Source of the DNA: Psilocybe azurescens
Lineage: Eukaryota; Basidiomycota; Agaricomycetes; Agaricales; Agrocybaceae
Direction: 5' to 3'
Assembly: GCA_023853785.1 (NCBI GenBank)
Contig: JAJIRX010000046.1
Span: 1-32,646, forward strand
Length of the DNA: 32,646 nucleotides
Below are positions 11,487-22,434 of the stretch, piece after piece; the first letter of the stretch is position 1, and every line of letters begins with the position of its first letter. Both the position numbers and the translations under genes were made by a program. Under the pieces are notes generated by a model. It made no database searches, was not told the DNA's origin, and saw only the letters and a list, made by a program, of their open reading frames with translations.

Positions 11487-13388
11487 ATGTCTGGGACACC
11501 TCTTGCGATGTTCTCTTCCGCCATTGTTACAGGAGGAACTTTCATACAACATGTACACGGTGGTGGGCTACAGCAAACCAAGAGTAAGTGGCTTCATCCC
11601 CACTGTGATATATGTCGCTGATCGCAACTGCTCATCGAATGGTACTCATCACTACTGTGCATAGCTTCATTAGAACTTCTGCAAGAGGCAGCTTCCGCAA
11701 ATGCATTTCATAATTCTGGGGAACGACGAGATCCTCCGAAATGCCATCATGACACTCGGGTCGCCATCCTGGAGAAGATCATGCTCTGGATCCTCAGCTG
11801 CAACCCACTGATCGACAAGCTGATTATGTGGATATACGGGCCAGCTGGAGCAGGCAAGTCAGCCATAGCTCAATCTATCGCGGAAATATGCTATGGTCAA
11901 AGCCTGCTCCTTGCAAGCTTTTTCTTTGCCAGGTTTGACCCCACGAGAAACCACGCACGATCTCTGGTCTCCACAATATCATACCAGATAGCGGAGTCTT
12001 TCCCTACAGCTCGGAGCTGCATCCTCAGGAATATGGATCGCGACCCTCTCATTATCACACGGTCACTGGAAGCACAGATTTTCGCGCTCATTCTTGAGCC
12101 ACTGCAGCCCCTCGTCGAATCCGGCTATTTTAAACGGCCAAATTCAAGGCGCTTAATCATCATAGACGGACTTGATGAATGCACCAACCGTAACGAACAA
12201 GTGCAGATTCTAGAGGCGATTTCCAATACTCTGCAACAATTCAGTCTACCGCTTCTCTTTCTCATCTCTTGCCGACCAGAGCATGATTTAATGGCTACTT
12301 TTACCTCTGGCCACTTGCCCAGGATGACGACTTCCATGCCATTAGATGATAATTACCAGGCGTATGTCGATATCGAACGATACATTTACGACAAATTCGC
12401 AGAATTAAGGGCGAAGCATCCCTTTAGACATCAAATTCCACCAGGCTGGCCCAGAAAGGATGTCATAGATCAACTGGTGACTAGATCCTCAGGACAGTTT
12501 ATCTATGCCGCTACCGTCATGAAGTTTGTATTATCCAGCCGCCATCGTCCCACCGACCAGCTTGAAATTGTCCTCGGAATTCGCACGGCTAACTGTGCTA
12601 TGCCATTTGCCGAACTCGATGCTTTATACATGCACATATTCTCCTCCATCAATAATTCGTACCCAGTTTTACAGATTCTCGCGTTCCAAATGATTTCAAA
12701 ATCGAAACACGTCGAAATCACGGACCACGTCGGTCACATGGAAGAGATACTAACCATGAATCCGGGTGATGCTGAAGTAGCTCTATGCGATCTGGGGTCA
12801 ATACTTAAGGTGACGAACCACAGCACTGATGCAGGCGTACAAGATAGACGTCTTCATATCTTTCATGCCTCTCTCGAAGACTTTCTTCTCGATGAGTCGC
12901 GGTCGGGTAAATTCCACATCGATGCACCTTCAAAACATGCCGAATTTGCAATTTTGTATATGAAGCATTTCAGCAGTGAGTTTTCAATGTCTACCGTTGT
13001 ACAGAAGTCACCTCATTACTCGTACCGCTAGAAACGTTGGAAGTGCTTCAATTGGGAAGCCTTTTCTACATCAACTCTCATATCAAGGAAGCGTTTCCTA
13101 CGCCCGCTCTTCGAAAAGAGATCATTAGGTTCTCGGAGATTGTTCTTGCCCGTGACAAACCTAGAAGCCGACGATACCATGCCCTCTACATCAATAACGA
13201 CATTCTGGATTTTCTCGAGACTGTATTGGCATCTGTGCGTCACTCTCACTCTCCTTATCAGCTAAATCTTATGTTCATTGCCGCAGAAGTTTACAGATGC
13301 AAAGATACTGCACGAAACCATCAGGAAGCAACTTAATCTCTGCGAGGAGGAAGAGTCTTTTCTTGCTAGGTTATTTGTAGGTTATTAG
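11487..13388 (+). CDS. NACHT-domain P-loop NTPase, fungal NLR-like
   Basis: A STAND-class NTPase of the type that acts in fungal self/non-self recognition and programmed cell death; the role of this copy is unknown. Exon 1 is 11487-11583 and exon 2 starts at 11665. The last intron is 13235-13286 and the final exon is 13287-13388. The N-terminus has a Gly-rich stretch, TGGTFIQHVHGGG, then FHNSGERRDPPKCH, a leader common before NACHT in agaricomycete proteins. Walker A is GPAGAGKS at residues 91-98 and Walker B is LIIIDGLDEC at about 196-205. SCRPE and ASLEDFLLD follow in the winged-helix-like part. No WD40, ankyrin or TPR repeats follow. At 12976-13031 the open frame ends in TAG while a second frame (VTSLLVPLETLEVLQLG) continues. 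This means either a 29-base intron at 12976-13004 or one missing base near 13005. Either solution closes the phases, giving 580 or 590 codons. Confidence 0.85.
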
Positions 13389-14214
13389 GGGTTTTTAGAC
13401 TAGCGCTAGCAATAAATGCCTCTGCATTGTCTTATAAGTAGTCTACTTCTCTATCAAATTGGTCTTGATGTTCATTGGAAAGTGTTGGCTAAGAATAGGG
13501 GCCTTCTACCTTAAAATAACGGGACCCACATTTAGGGTTGAGGTTTGAATATTTGAATCCGCACCCATGTGGGCTGTCGCAGTCCTCCTGATCAATGCAC
13601 TACACGTAATTCATGCCTCTCCAAAGTCCAAAGCGTCCAAGACTGTTCTACCGCAGCTGCACTGCAGGAAGGAATGTGCATGATCGCACCAGAGCTTCAA
13701 GGACGATCCAGCTGACAGATCCTCTGAAAAATGAGGACTGTCGAGAGCGCGTTTCAAGAAATCTGACGTGTTGGAGCAGCGAGTTCTTCACCTCCGTGGT
13801 TTCTTACCATATTACTAGATAAAAGGGGCGTTCTCAAGTGGGGAAATGTCATACAGGTGAGAGGGGTTTCAATGTAGCAAGACTTGGTTGCTTACAAAAT
13901 TCGCGGTCCTGTAATCAGCCAAGTGGCATGCTTTCTGAGAAACTTTTCTCGCTTCTTGCATCGATGCCTCTCGGCTGCCTCGCTGCAGTCTTTTTATTAG
14001 ATATGAATCTAAGGAAGCACCCAGAAATAGCCTTGTGTGACTGTTCACAATCCCCACCAATCGCGGTGTATTGCATACGCACAGACCTTACTTGTCACCT
14101 GATTCCTTTGATTCGTTCGATCTCCCTAAGCGCCCACCTCTTTGCTCTTTCTCTATCTGTGCCCACTCTCTGGAAGAAAATTCGAACCCTTCCCTCTTCA
14201 ACTATATCCAAGAA
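13389..14214. other. Intergenic region between the NACHT and ZNFX1-type genes
   Basis: These 826 bases lie between two same-strand genes. ORFs at 13613-13822 and 13838-14242 have no recognisable features. No repeat domain that could extend the NACHT protein was found. The stretch just before 14215 is pyrimidine-rich, as often seen near fungal transcription starts. Confidence 0.55.
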
Positions 14215-17200
14215 ATGGCGTCTCGAAGTCGTAAAAATGTGATTTCTATGCCCGCGGAAATTGTCGAAAAGGCGACGAGTGCAACTTCCTGCATGAAAGC
14301 CAAAGGTCCTCTTCAGTAGCGGCCGCGACTCCTCAACTTCACGAGGGCGTGGAAGTCCTCGAAATACGAGCAGTCCAAGACCTGTAGTGTCTACGCCTCG
14401 TCAAGTCTGCCACATCTTCTGGCAAAGTGGCACTTGTGATCGTGGCTTTGATTGTTCCTTTAAACACACCAGGAATCCACAACTTTCAACTCAGGACGAA
14501 ACTGCAACCATCGATCCTGAAGATATACCCGATTTTTATTCCATCGAAGGACTTGCAGCAAGGGGTCGTCAAAATCAAGCACAACAAGGAAGCTACGATC
14601 CTAGCGAAGTCCACAACCATATCAAGTTTTTTGAGGGATAACTACGTTTTCGAAGGACCCATGAATGTCCAGAGCTTTGTTCGCATCATATCCAGTGTAA
14701 ACGATAGGAACAAATCCTGGGTGTGTGCTCTAGTATACTCGATCTGACCATACGCTGATTCCTGTCGGCGGTCGCAGAATACTGATAATGCTCAAGTGAG
14801 TAATCCTCACCCTTCATAAATGGAGGATCTAAGATCATGCACAGTCGTTTCTTTCACTTCTCGTCAAGGTGCTATATTTCATTTCTTTCATGCCATCGAT
14901 GGATTAACCCATTTTGAACCAGGATAACGGCATCACCCGTATTGGAGAAGTGTTGCGCTTCAAACCTATTGACGACTGTACCGATATTTTCAGAACGAGT
15001 CTTTCGTTCCAACAAGGATACTTTCCGCTCTTGGAGGTACGGAGCTGATCTCTCTTCTTGCGACAGAAATAGCTCAGATTTATGTAGTATCTATCTTCGA
15101 GTCTGGTGTTGAAAAGTACGTGGCACAAGAACATTAAGTGAGTCATTCGTGCATATCTGCAGTTTCCAGTGCGTCTTCATAGGAAATCATACTAGCCACC
15201 TATACACCGCAGTAGAGGACAATTACGACGATATACACGCCATTATCATGTCCTGCATGAACTCAATGATTAAGCGAAAATCGTGGAAGGATCCAGGATC
15301 GTTGGCCAACCTTGATGGGGCAGTTGTTTTCAAAACGATCTCAACCCTTTTTCTTCAGTAAGCAAGGATACCTGTTGACCGAAATTGCTTGTTGAAGCCA
15401 CTGCAAACCAGGTATTTCAATCGTTTCAAAAGCGCTATCCGTAACCATCCCGAAATTGTAAACCTCGTCCAAAATATCACGGAGTGGTTTGATATATGGG
15501 TGACTGGCGTGTCAGCAAGACCGTATGCACTCTTTGAGGATTCAATCACTGAGCTCGATCCTCGCCGTCGCAATTTAATAATAGAACAGATTCGAGACGA
15601 TATCGATCGTTTGGTCACTATCGTTCAAAGAGAATCCGATCAAGCCATAATCCTGAAAAGGTCCACTACGCGACCGACAGTGACATTCGCCCAACGTCGT
15701 GATGCGGAGATCATGCGTCTGGGGCAGACCTACGATCCACCAGGAGAACTTCGTCCAGGCGGGCCCCGACACGACAATGATTTTTCCGATATTTCCAAGA
15801 TACGCATTGCGCCTACTCAAGAAGAATTGCTATGTGGCCTTCCACCGTATCTTCCGGTCTTCCTTCCGGAAGCACCACATCATCTTGCGGCAGACTCTAT
15901 GGAGCGTCATCTTGATATAGAGTTTCGACTCCTCCGGGAGGAGCTAATGTGCGCCCTTTTTCTTCACATTTCCCACATTCACCGAACGTATTGCAGTTCG
16001 ACAATACGATCATCTATAGACGCGATCCATCATGATCTTCGTGAGGCTTGGGAATCTCGGGGCACAATCGCGAACCGACCAAGCTCGAAAAAGTCCTCGC
16101 CAAAGGTGGCGGAGCGTACAAGACCACTGGGTACGACTCTGTGTTCTTCATGATATACGCCAACGTTGCATTTGCCCCCGTTCGTGCCGAACGTCGTGAT
16201 TTGACAGTCGGGCTCTTGATCGACGCACCTGCTGGGGCCGCTCGAGATCCGCAGGCATCAAAACGTGTTGCCTATTGGAAAGGCAGCAAGCGCTTGCAAG
16301 GTGGTGGTCTTGTTGCCCTTGTTGTCATCTCTCGAAATACCTTGAAAATCTTCCTTGGAGTTCTCGCTTCCTTTGGAGATGATATTGCAGAATCATCTAA
16401 GGTTTCTGAGGATAAGGTTCAGGTTCGCATCACTTTCTTCGATCCAGAGGTGGAATTTCGTGCTTTGCGAAGAGAGAAACTTTCTCAAGGTTCCTCTTCG
16501 TATGCTTTCCTCATGGATGGCTTTGTCATGTTTGAAGCCTCTCGACCGTTTCTGGAGAGACTTCAAAGCATTGAACCAACGGAAATTCCATTCGGACGTT
16601 ACATCTCATATGGAGGATCTCTCTCGGACACCCAAGTTACTCCGCCCCGTTATTCCACTGACCCACGATTCAAATACAATCTCCAATGCCTCGCCCGCCA
16701 TGGTCAAATTTCGAATCTCGATATTTCGCAGCCAAATGCTGTCAACCTTGCCCGTCAACAGTTACTTCAATCGAGTACACTGGACCCTTCTCAGGTCGAA
16801 GCTGTGATTAATACATTGACGAGGGAAGTCTCGTTAATCCAAGGGCAAGTTTTTCTGACACGTTATAGATGCTTCATTTTCTGATGAACCCATTTACATT
16901 TTATAGGCCACCTGGGACGGGAAAGGTGATTGACGACATATAGTACTCTATATTTTACTGACACGTATGCAGAGCTTTACTGGTCGTGAAATTCTACGTG
17001 TACTGTTTGCCAGCAAAATCAGGCCCATCGGTACGCGTTGCATATGTTATAAAAATATCAGATCACTTATTTTCTTGCATATAGTCTTGATTGCATATAC
17101 CAACCACGCACTGGACCACATGCTCAAAGAGGTTCTCGAAGCAGGAATTACCAAGAAAATGGTTCGACTGGGTTCTCGTTCTTCCGACGAACTCATCGCC

Positions 17201-20200
17201 GAGTATACCCTAGACAAGCTGGAGAAAGCTGCAGAGAGATCTTCTCTCCAACGCTCAGTTGGTCGACAATTTGCCGTCATGAAGAGATTGGAGGAAGACA
17301 TGAGTCGCGTGATGGAATCCATTCAATTGCCGACAATCTCCGCCAAGCAAGTTGAAGAACACATTGATTTGCATAGCCCAAAGCAAGGTAATGCTCTCCT
17401 GTCACCACCGTTCTGGATTTTTCAACTCGCCGAGACTCTGTGGGCAGATGAAGAGCAGAACGGGGAATGGTCCACCGTTAAGGGAAAGGAAAGCAGAAAA
17501 GTGTTAACGTTGTGCCGCATACATTCTATGATTTTTGGAAAGCCGGCACCGATATAGCTTTTCTGATCCCTGCTCCCATTTCTATGGCTTCTCCGCCAGT
17601 TTCAACACCTCGCAAGCCAAAAGATAAAGTGGCGGAGTCTCAAGTTGTTCAGGACGTACAAGAAGATCCGAGGGTGGCCCAATTCTTCTCGGAAGTTGGA
17701 TTTGTCAACGAGCGACCTCCGATACCTACCGGCAATAGGCCCCTATCGCAACTCAAAAATGAAGATCAATTATGGAAGATGTCTCTTCCCGAACGAACAC
17801 GATTGGCGCAGGCCTGGGAAGAGGAGATTCGTGTCTTGGCGTATGACATTAATCTTGACCGATATAACACCCTACGCGAGGATTATAAAGAGGCTTGCAA
17901 AGAGTATAACGACATTAGGGATGAGGTGTGCAACATGCCTCGAGGCCTCGTTTACTCGTTAAAAGCAAAGATCTGATTTGTAAATATTCAGACCCGCCGT
18001 CGTCTTCTTAGCTCAGTCGATCTGATTGCATGCACAACAACTGGTTAGTTTGGACCTTCTGTATCCTGTTTTCTTGAACCCTAAAGTACCATTATCTAGG
18101 TGCTGCAAAATTGACTTCGTTGATAAGTGTACGTGGCTTTGTCTTAATTCATGAATATTGTAACGGTTAATTTTCTCTCATCACATCAGAGCATTGCCCC
18201 TCGAGTGCTAATGGTTGAAGAAGCTGGCCAGGTTCTCGAGGCGCATATTCTTACATCTCTTGTGGCTTCGAGTATGTACTGATTTATTGGTAATCTATCA
18301 ACCCCCAAACTTCACTTCTTCGTAGTTCATCATCTCATCTGCATTGGAGATCCCCAACAACTCCGCCCAAATCTAGCGACATTCGGCAAGTCATTACTCG
18401 TTATTTTTACCAAAAGCTTACCTGAACCTTTGGGTTTTAGGACTTTCCATGGATAGCGAGCGTGGTAAACAACTCTTCAAGTTTGATAGATCACTCATGG
18501 AGAGACTCGCGGACTTGGGCCTTCCGATGACCCAACTCAACGTCCAGCGCCGAATGCGGCCCACAATTTCCCACTTCATACGGTAAGACCTCCTTTGTTA
18601 CAAATCTTGGAAGTCTTTGCTAAGTTTTATAGACGGATCCTCTATCCAAAATTAGAGGATAATAATGTCGTGAAGGTATACCCTCCGGTCAAAGGGATGC
18701 AAAAGGACGTCTATTTCCTAAACCACATATACCCAGAAGGTGGTTTAGAAGATTCAGTGTCGAAGTACAACACTTACGAAGTAAATATATTCACGGATTC
18801 TGTGCTTCTCTATATTCTAACACCATCTTGTTCGGTCAGGTACAAATGATCCGCGACCTCGTGCTTTACTTCTTAAAGCAAGACATGTATAGTGGTCCAG
18901 GCGATATCGCTGTTCTTTGTGCATATCTAGGCCAACTGCAGAAGGTCCGACAGGCACTTAAGGACCTGAAAATCGCGGTTTCGGTTGACGAAAGGGATGA
19001 AACACAACTGGTACAACAAGGTTTGGAAGAGGAGGGCGCCTTTGAGGAGGTTGTTGTGGCTAAACATGTAAGCACACTTCAAGTCACTAATCAATTACAG
19101 TTCTGCGTTCAAATTTGACGTGATTCTTAATGCAGATTCGGCTCGGTACAGTCGACATTTACCAAGGGCAGGAAGCAAAAATTGTCATAGTATCTTTGGT
19201 CAGAAATACTGGAAATTACAACACAAATTCCGCGTCCATCGGTTTTTAAAGGTACATATCTCAATTTTGTCCATTGAAATACCTTCCATAACTGGAATCT
19301 TCCTTCAAAGAGTTCAAATCGCATAAATGTCGCTCTATCCAGAGCTAAGCATGGCATGTATATCATGGGGAATGCATCCAACTTACGTAAAAACTCAACC
19401 TGGTCCACGATTTTGGACGACTTGGAGGAACAGGAACTTATTGGGCAAGGTTTCCCAATTATATGTGCGCGTCATCCGGAGCAGGTCAACCTGATTTCGA
19501 AACCTGGAGATCTCAGTCGATATGCTCCTGAAGGTGGATGTCTGCTTCCCTGTGGATATCAGTTGAACTGCGGACACACATGTCCGTCAGTAGTGAGTCT
19601 TGCCTTCAATCTTTCATCAGTAAAGTAGAATAATTAAATTCAAACAGTGCCACATCACACTCGACAACCATCGCAGTATGTTTTGTCATGAACCTTGCAA
19701 TAGGACACCATGCCCGCGCAGCCATCCATGTTCAAAAGAATGCTCGGACATTTGCGGTAATTGTATGTTCCCAATGTATGACATCGAGCTGCCTTGCGGA
19801 CACGTGGAAAGAAAGTTGCATGGTCGGTTCTTTATTTGAAAGAGCTAATAGACTCTGCTGACTTGACGACGTTGTAGCTATCTGCTTGACTCAAAGCTTC
19901 ATGAAGTGAAATGTTTGAAAGTTGTGACGAAGAAGCTGCCACAATGCGAGCACTCGGCCCAGATGTACTGCAGCAAGGACCCCGCGTCATATGTCTGTAA
20001 AGAAATATGCGCTGGCATAATGGAATGCTGCTTGAAGTCATGCAAGTCCAACTGTAATCAGTGTCAGAAAGCGACGAAAGCTGCACAACCACTTGATGCA
20101 GCACACGAACGGACGAGGATCATTCGGACCGCCCATCAAAGGCATCAATGCGAGCGTCCACTCTACTGCATGCACCCTTGCGGCCAGGATTGTCATCCAA

Positions 20201-22310
20201 AGGATGACCCTCCATGCAACCCGTCTTGTCACCTGCCGTGTCGACAGGAGTGTTCCCATGGACAGTGCACCAAACCTTGCTCAACGGCTTGCCCTCCGTG
20301 CATGGAGCCGTGCACTTGGACTTGTGAACATCTCATGTGTCCAGTAACTTGTGGTTCGGTAAGCCCATCTTCAGTGCGGACTCATATAATCGTACTGTAA
20401 GACTAATTCTACTCGAAGATTTGCACACGTCTACCATGTGATAAACCTTGCCAGAGCATTCTGAAATGCGGTCACTCTTGTCCTTCGGGTACGTAATCAT
20501 GGTTTACTTGACAATCGCGATGCCAGACATTGATAACATCATCCCATAGTTTGCGGTGAGATATGCGAGCAACAAAAGTGCATTGCCTGCCTCAATGCTG
20601 ATCAAAAGCAAGAGATCGTCGACTTTATCCTGCAGCGACAACTCGACGAGATCGATTTGACTTCAGAGGACGTCGCGGACAGACTGATCACCCTCAAATG
20701 CGGACACATCTTCACGGTGGAAACCCTCGATGGGCATTGTAAAATGCCTGAATTTTACGAGGTGGACGAGATGGGGCTATATGTGCGAACCAGAGTTCCT
20801 CCTGTAGAATATCAGACGCCGCCCACCTGCCCACAGTGCAGAGGTCCTATCACTGCTTTACGCTATGGAAGGGTTGTCAAGCGTTCAACGCTCGACATTT
20901 TGGAACAGAATGTGGCAAGCACGATGTCTCGTTCTTTGGAGAAGCTTGGCCCGGACCTCGAGCACGTTTCCAAGTCGTTGGATTCCTATAAAGAAAGAGC
21001 GAAGTCCATCACTTCCGATACCAGCAATCTTGGCTCTATTTCCCAGGATCGCAAGACCGCGGCTATAGAGAAGCAGGAGCCGGTTTCAAAAGCCTTACTG
21101 GATCTGAATGCAATGAATTCGATTCATGCTCTTTCTCCGCAGGAGACCAGGACATGGAACATGCTCGTGAAGCCCATCCTGGACGTATATGGACGCGCCC
21201 AGAATATAGCCATGACCCGTGGGGCACATGTCAAGGCATACGAGGGGCACTTGCAACGCTGTACCGTCTCGAGCGCGAGGCTATAGCCAACAACCCTTCG
21301 GTTGTAACCGATTCCCCAGAGCCCATGGCGCTGCGCGCTGTACATATGAGCATCGGACAGCCTCCTCCGACAGCCGATAGTCGCTTCCAGATAGAAGCAT
21401 ATATTCACACACTCGAGCTACGCTTCATGCTTGCACAAGTTGGGCTTGCTCGCATCGAAAGCCTAAGCTCCACTGCCACGGACGAACTTGGTGTCAAGCA
21501 CAAGAAACACTGGAAGGCTTTTGTGGAGTTCATATACGATTCATGTGTGGCAGACTCTAGGAAAGCACTGGCTGTTGCAGAGAAGTCTTCAGCGTCTCGC
21601 CGGGCAGCAAAGTGCAAGGTGTTCATAATGAGATCCGACTTTGAAAGGTTCAGGTTCCTCACGATTGTGGGTATGAATTCGCTCAAAGTTTCTGACCCCA
21701 ACTTTGCGGACAATCGTGAACGTATGGCGCAGCAAGTTTCTGACATGAGGGAGAGTATGATCAAGCAGTTAGGTCTGTACCAGAGGGAGTATATTCGAAG
21801 CCGCCCTACAGGAAACAAGTTGTCGCTTCTAATGGAGGAAAGGAAGTGGTTCAAGAAAAACTGTGCGACAACGGTTCAACGGTTCGTTGATGAATTAGAG
21901 GAGCTGGAAGAATGGGTCAAGAACGGGAAGTTGTACGAGCCACTGTCCCATAATGAGATGGAGGATATCGTGAAGGCGTTTAAGACGACGTTCGGTATGT
22001 GACATAATTTTGTGGATTAAAAGCGCGGTTGTGGTGACGCTTCAAACTCTAGTGACCTCCGGCCACTTCTATAACTGCCCAAATGGACATCCTTTTGTTA
22101 TTACAGAGGTATGTCTTCTTCACTCGATACATATCTTATCTTGACTGATATTCAACTTAAAAGTGTGGCGGTGCGATGGAAACTTCCACATGCCCTGAAT
22201 GTGGCGAAGCTATCGGCGGTGGAAGTCACAGACTTCTTAACACAAACACGGTAGACCCGCGATTTGAAGGTATTTTAAGGGGGATGGGTGTTGAGCAGGG
22301 ATTCTACTGA
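14215..22310 (+). CDS. ZNFX1-type protein: CCCH fingers, SF1 helicase, NFX1 fingers, RING-like and RZ finger
   Basis: Homologues act on RNA in silencing (fission yeast Hrr1, worm ZNFX-1) and antiviral defence (vertebrate ZNFX1). Exons: 14215-14720, 14778-14795, 14845-14868, 14923-15036, 15088-15137, 15196-15357, 15412-15948, 15997-16844, 16907-16925, 16973-17030, 17085-17925, 17992-18043, 18100-18128, 18190-18271, 18326-18385, 18441-18582, 18633-18780, 18840-19067, 19136-19251, 19311-19592, 19648-19822, 19878-20358, 20419-20488, 20550-21994, 22053-22108, 22164-22310. Seen in order: two CCCH fingers; Walker A GPPGTGKS; NHALDHML; motif II VEEAGQ; GDPQQLRPN; QRRMRPTISHF; VDIYQGQEAKIVIVSLVR; ALSRAKHGMYIMGN; Cys-rich NFX1 fingers; LKCGHIFTVETLDGH with CPQCRGPI; and a C-terminal RZ finger. 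Eight single-base corrections are needed: three in exon 1 and one each in exons 8, 11, 19, 21 and 24. Corrected, there are 2,232 codons. Introns 8 and 15 start with GC. Confidence 0.92.
14238..14467 (+). other. Two CCCH zinc-finger motifs at the N-terminus
   Basis: Finger 1 (14238-14294) reads CDFYARGNCRKGDECNFLH, spacing C-x7-C-x5-C-x3-H. Finger 2 (14408-14467) reads CHIFWQSGTCDRGFDCSFKH, spacing C-x8-C-x5-C-x3-H. Such fingers usually bind single-stranded RNA. The two lie in different frames. Finger 1 joins the ATG only if the A-run at 14233-14237 has one more base, and a second lost base is needed between 14295 and 14340. The Arg/Gly/Ser/Pro linker between them reads best in the frame of finger 2. 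Confidence 0.75.
16845..16906 (+). other. GC-AG intron 8 of the ZNFX1-type gene
   Basis: The exon ends in the Gly codon of the P-loop, and the intron begins GCAAGT and ends TATAG. Using GC as donor restores the conserved Walker A sequence GPPGTGK across the junction; no GT donor nearby does so. GCAAGT is the usual form of rare GC-AG introns in fungi. Confidence 0.8.
16907..16925 (+). other. 19-base microexon carrying the helicase P-loop
   Basis: This exon encodes most of the Walker A loop (PPGTGK), with the first Gly in the previous exon and the Ser in the next. It sits between a GC-AG intron and a GT-AG intron (16926-16972). Its length is not a multiple of three, so skipping would remove the ATP-binding loop and shift the frame. 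Confidence 0.8.
18386..18440 (+). other. GC-AG intron 15 of the ZNFX1-type gene
   Basis: The exon encoding GDPQQLRPN-LATF ends at 18385 and the intron starts GCAAGT and ends TTTTAG. The next exon continues with LSMDSERG. This is the second GC-AG intron in the same gene, and reading frame and family continuity both require it. Confidence 0.8.
22061..22235 (+). other. RZ-type zinc finger at the C-terminus
   Basis: Across exons 25 and 26 the protein reads GHFYNCPNGHPFVITE, then CGGAMETSTCPECGEAIGGG, then SHRL. This matches the RZ finger shared by RNF213 and ZNFX1: Cys-x-x-x-His, then Cys, then Cys-x-x-Cys, with the IGG..H tail. In RNF213 this finger is needed for ubiquitin transfer. Activity here is inferred, not shown. 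Confidence 0.8.
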
Positions 22311-22434
22311 TCCAGGCCAGTTGAACTTTAATCAGCTGCACATGGCTCAAAACATTTTCTCTGGTAACATCATTATACATATCGTGTACCCTTATCATTT
22401 TCCATGTACCTACTAGTATGCTATGGTAATAGTG

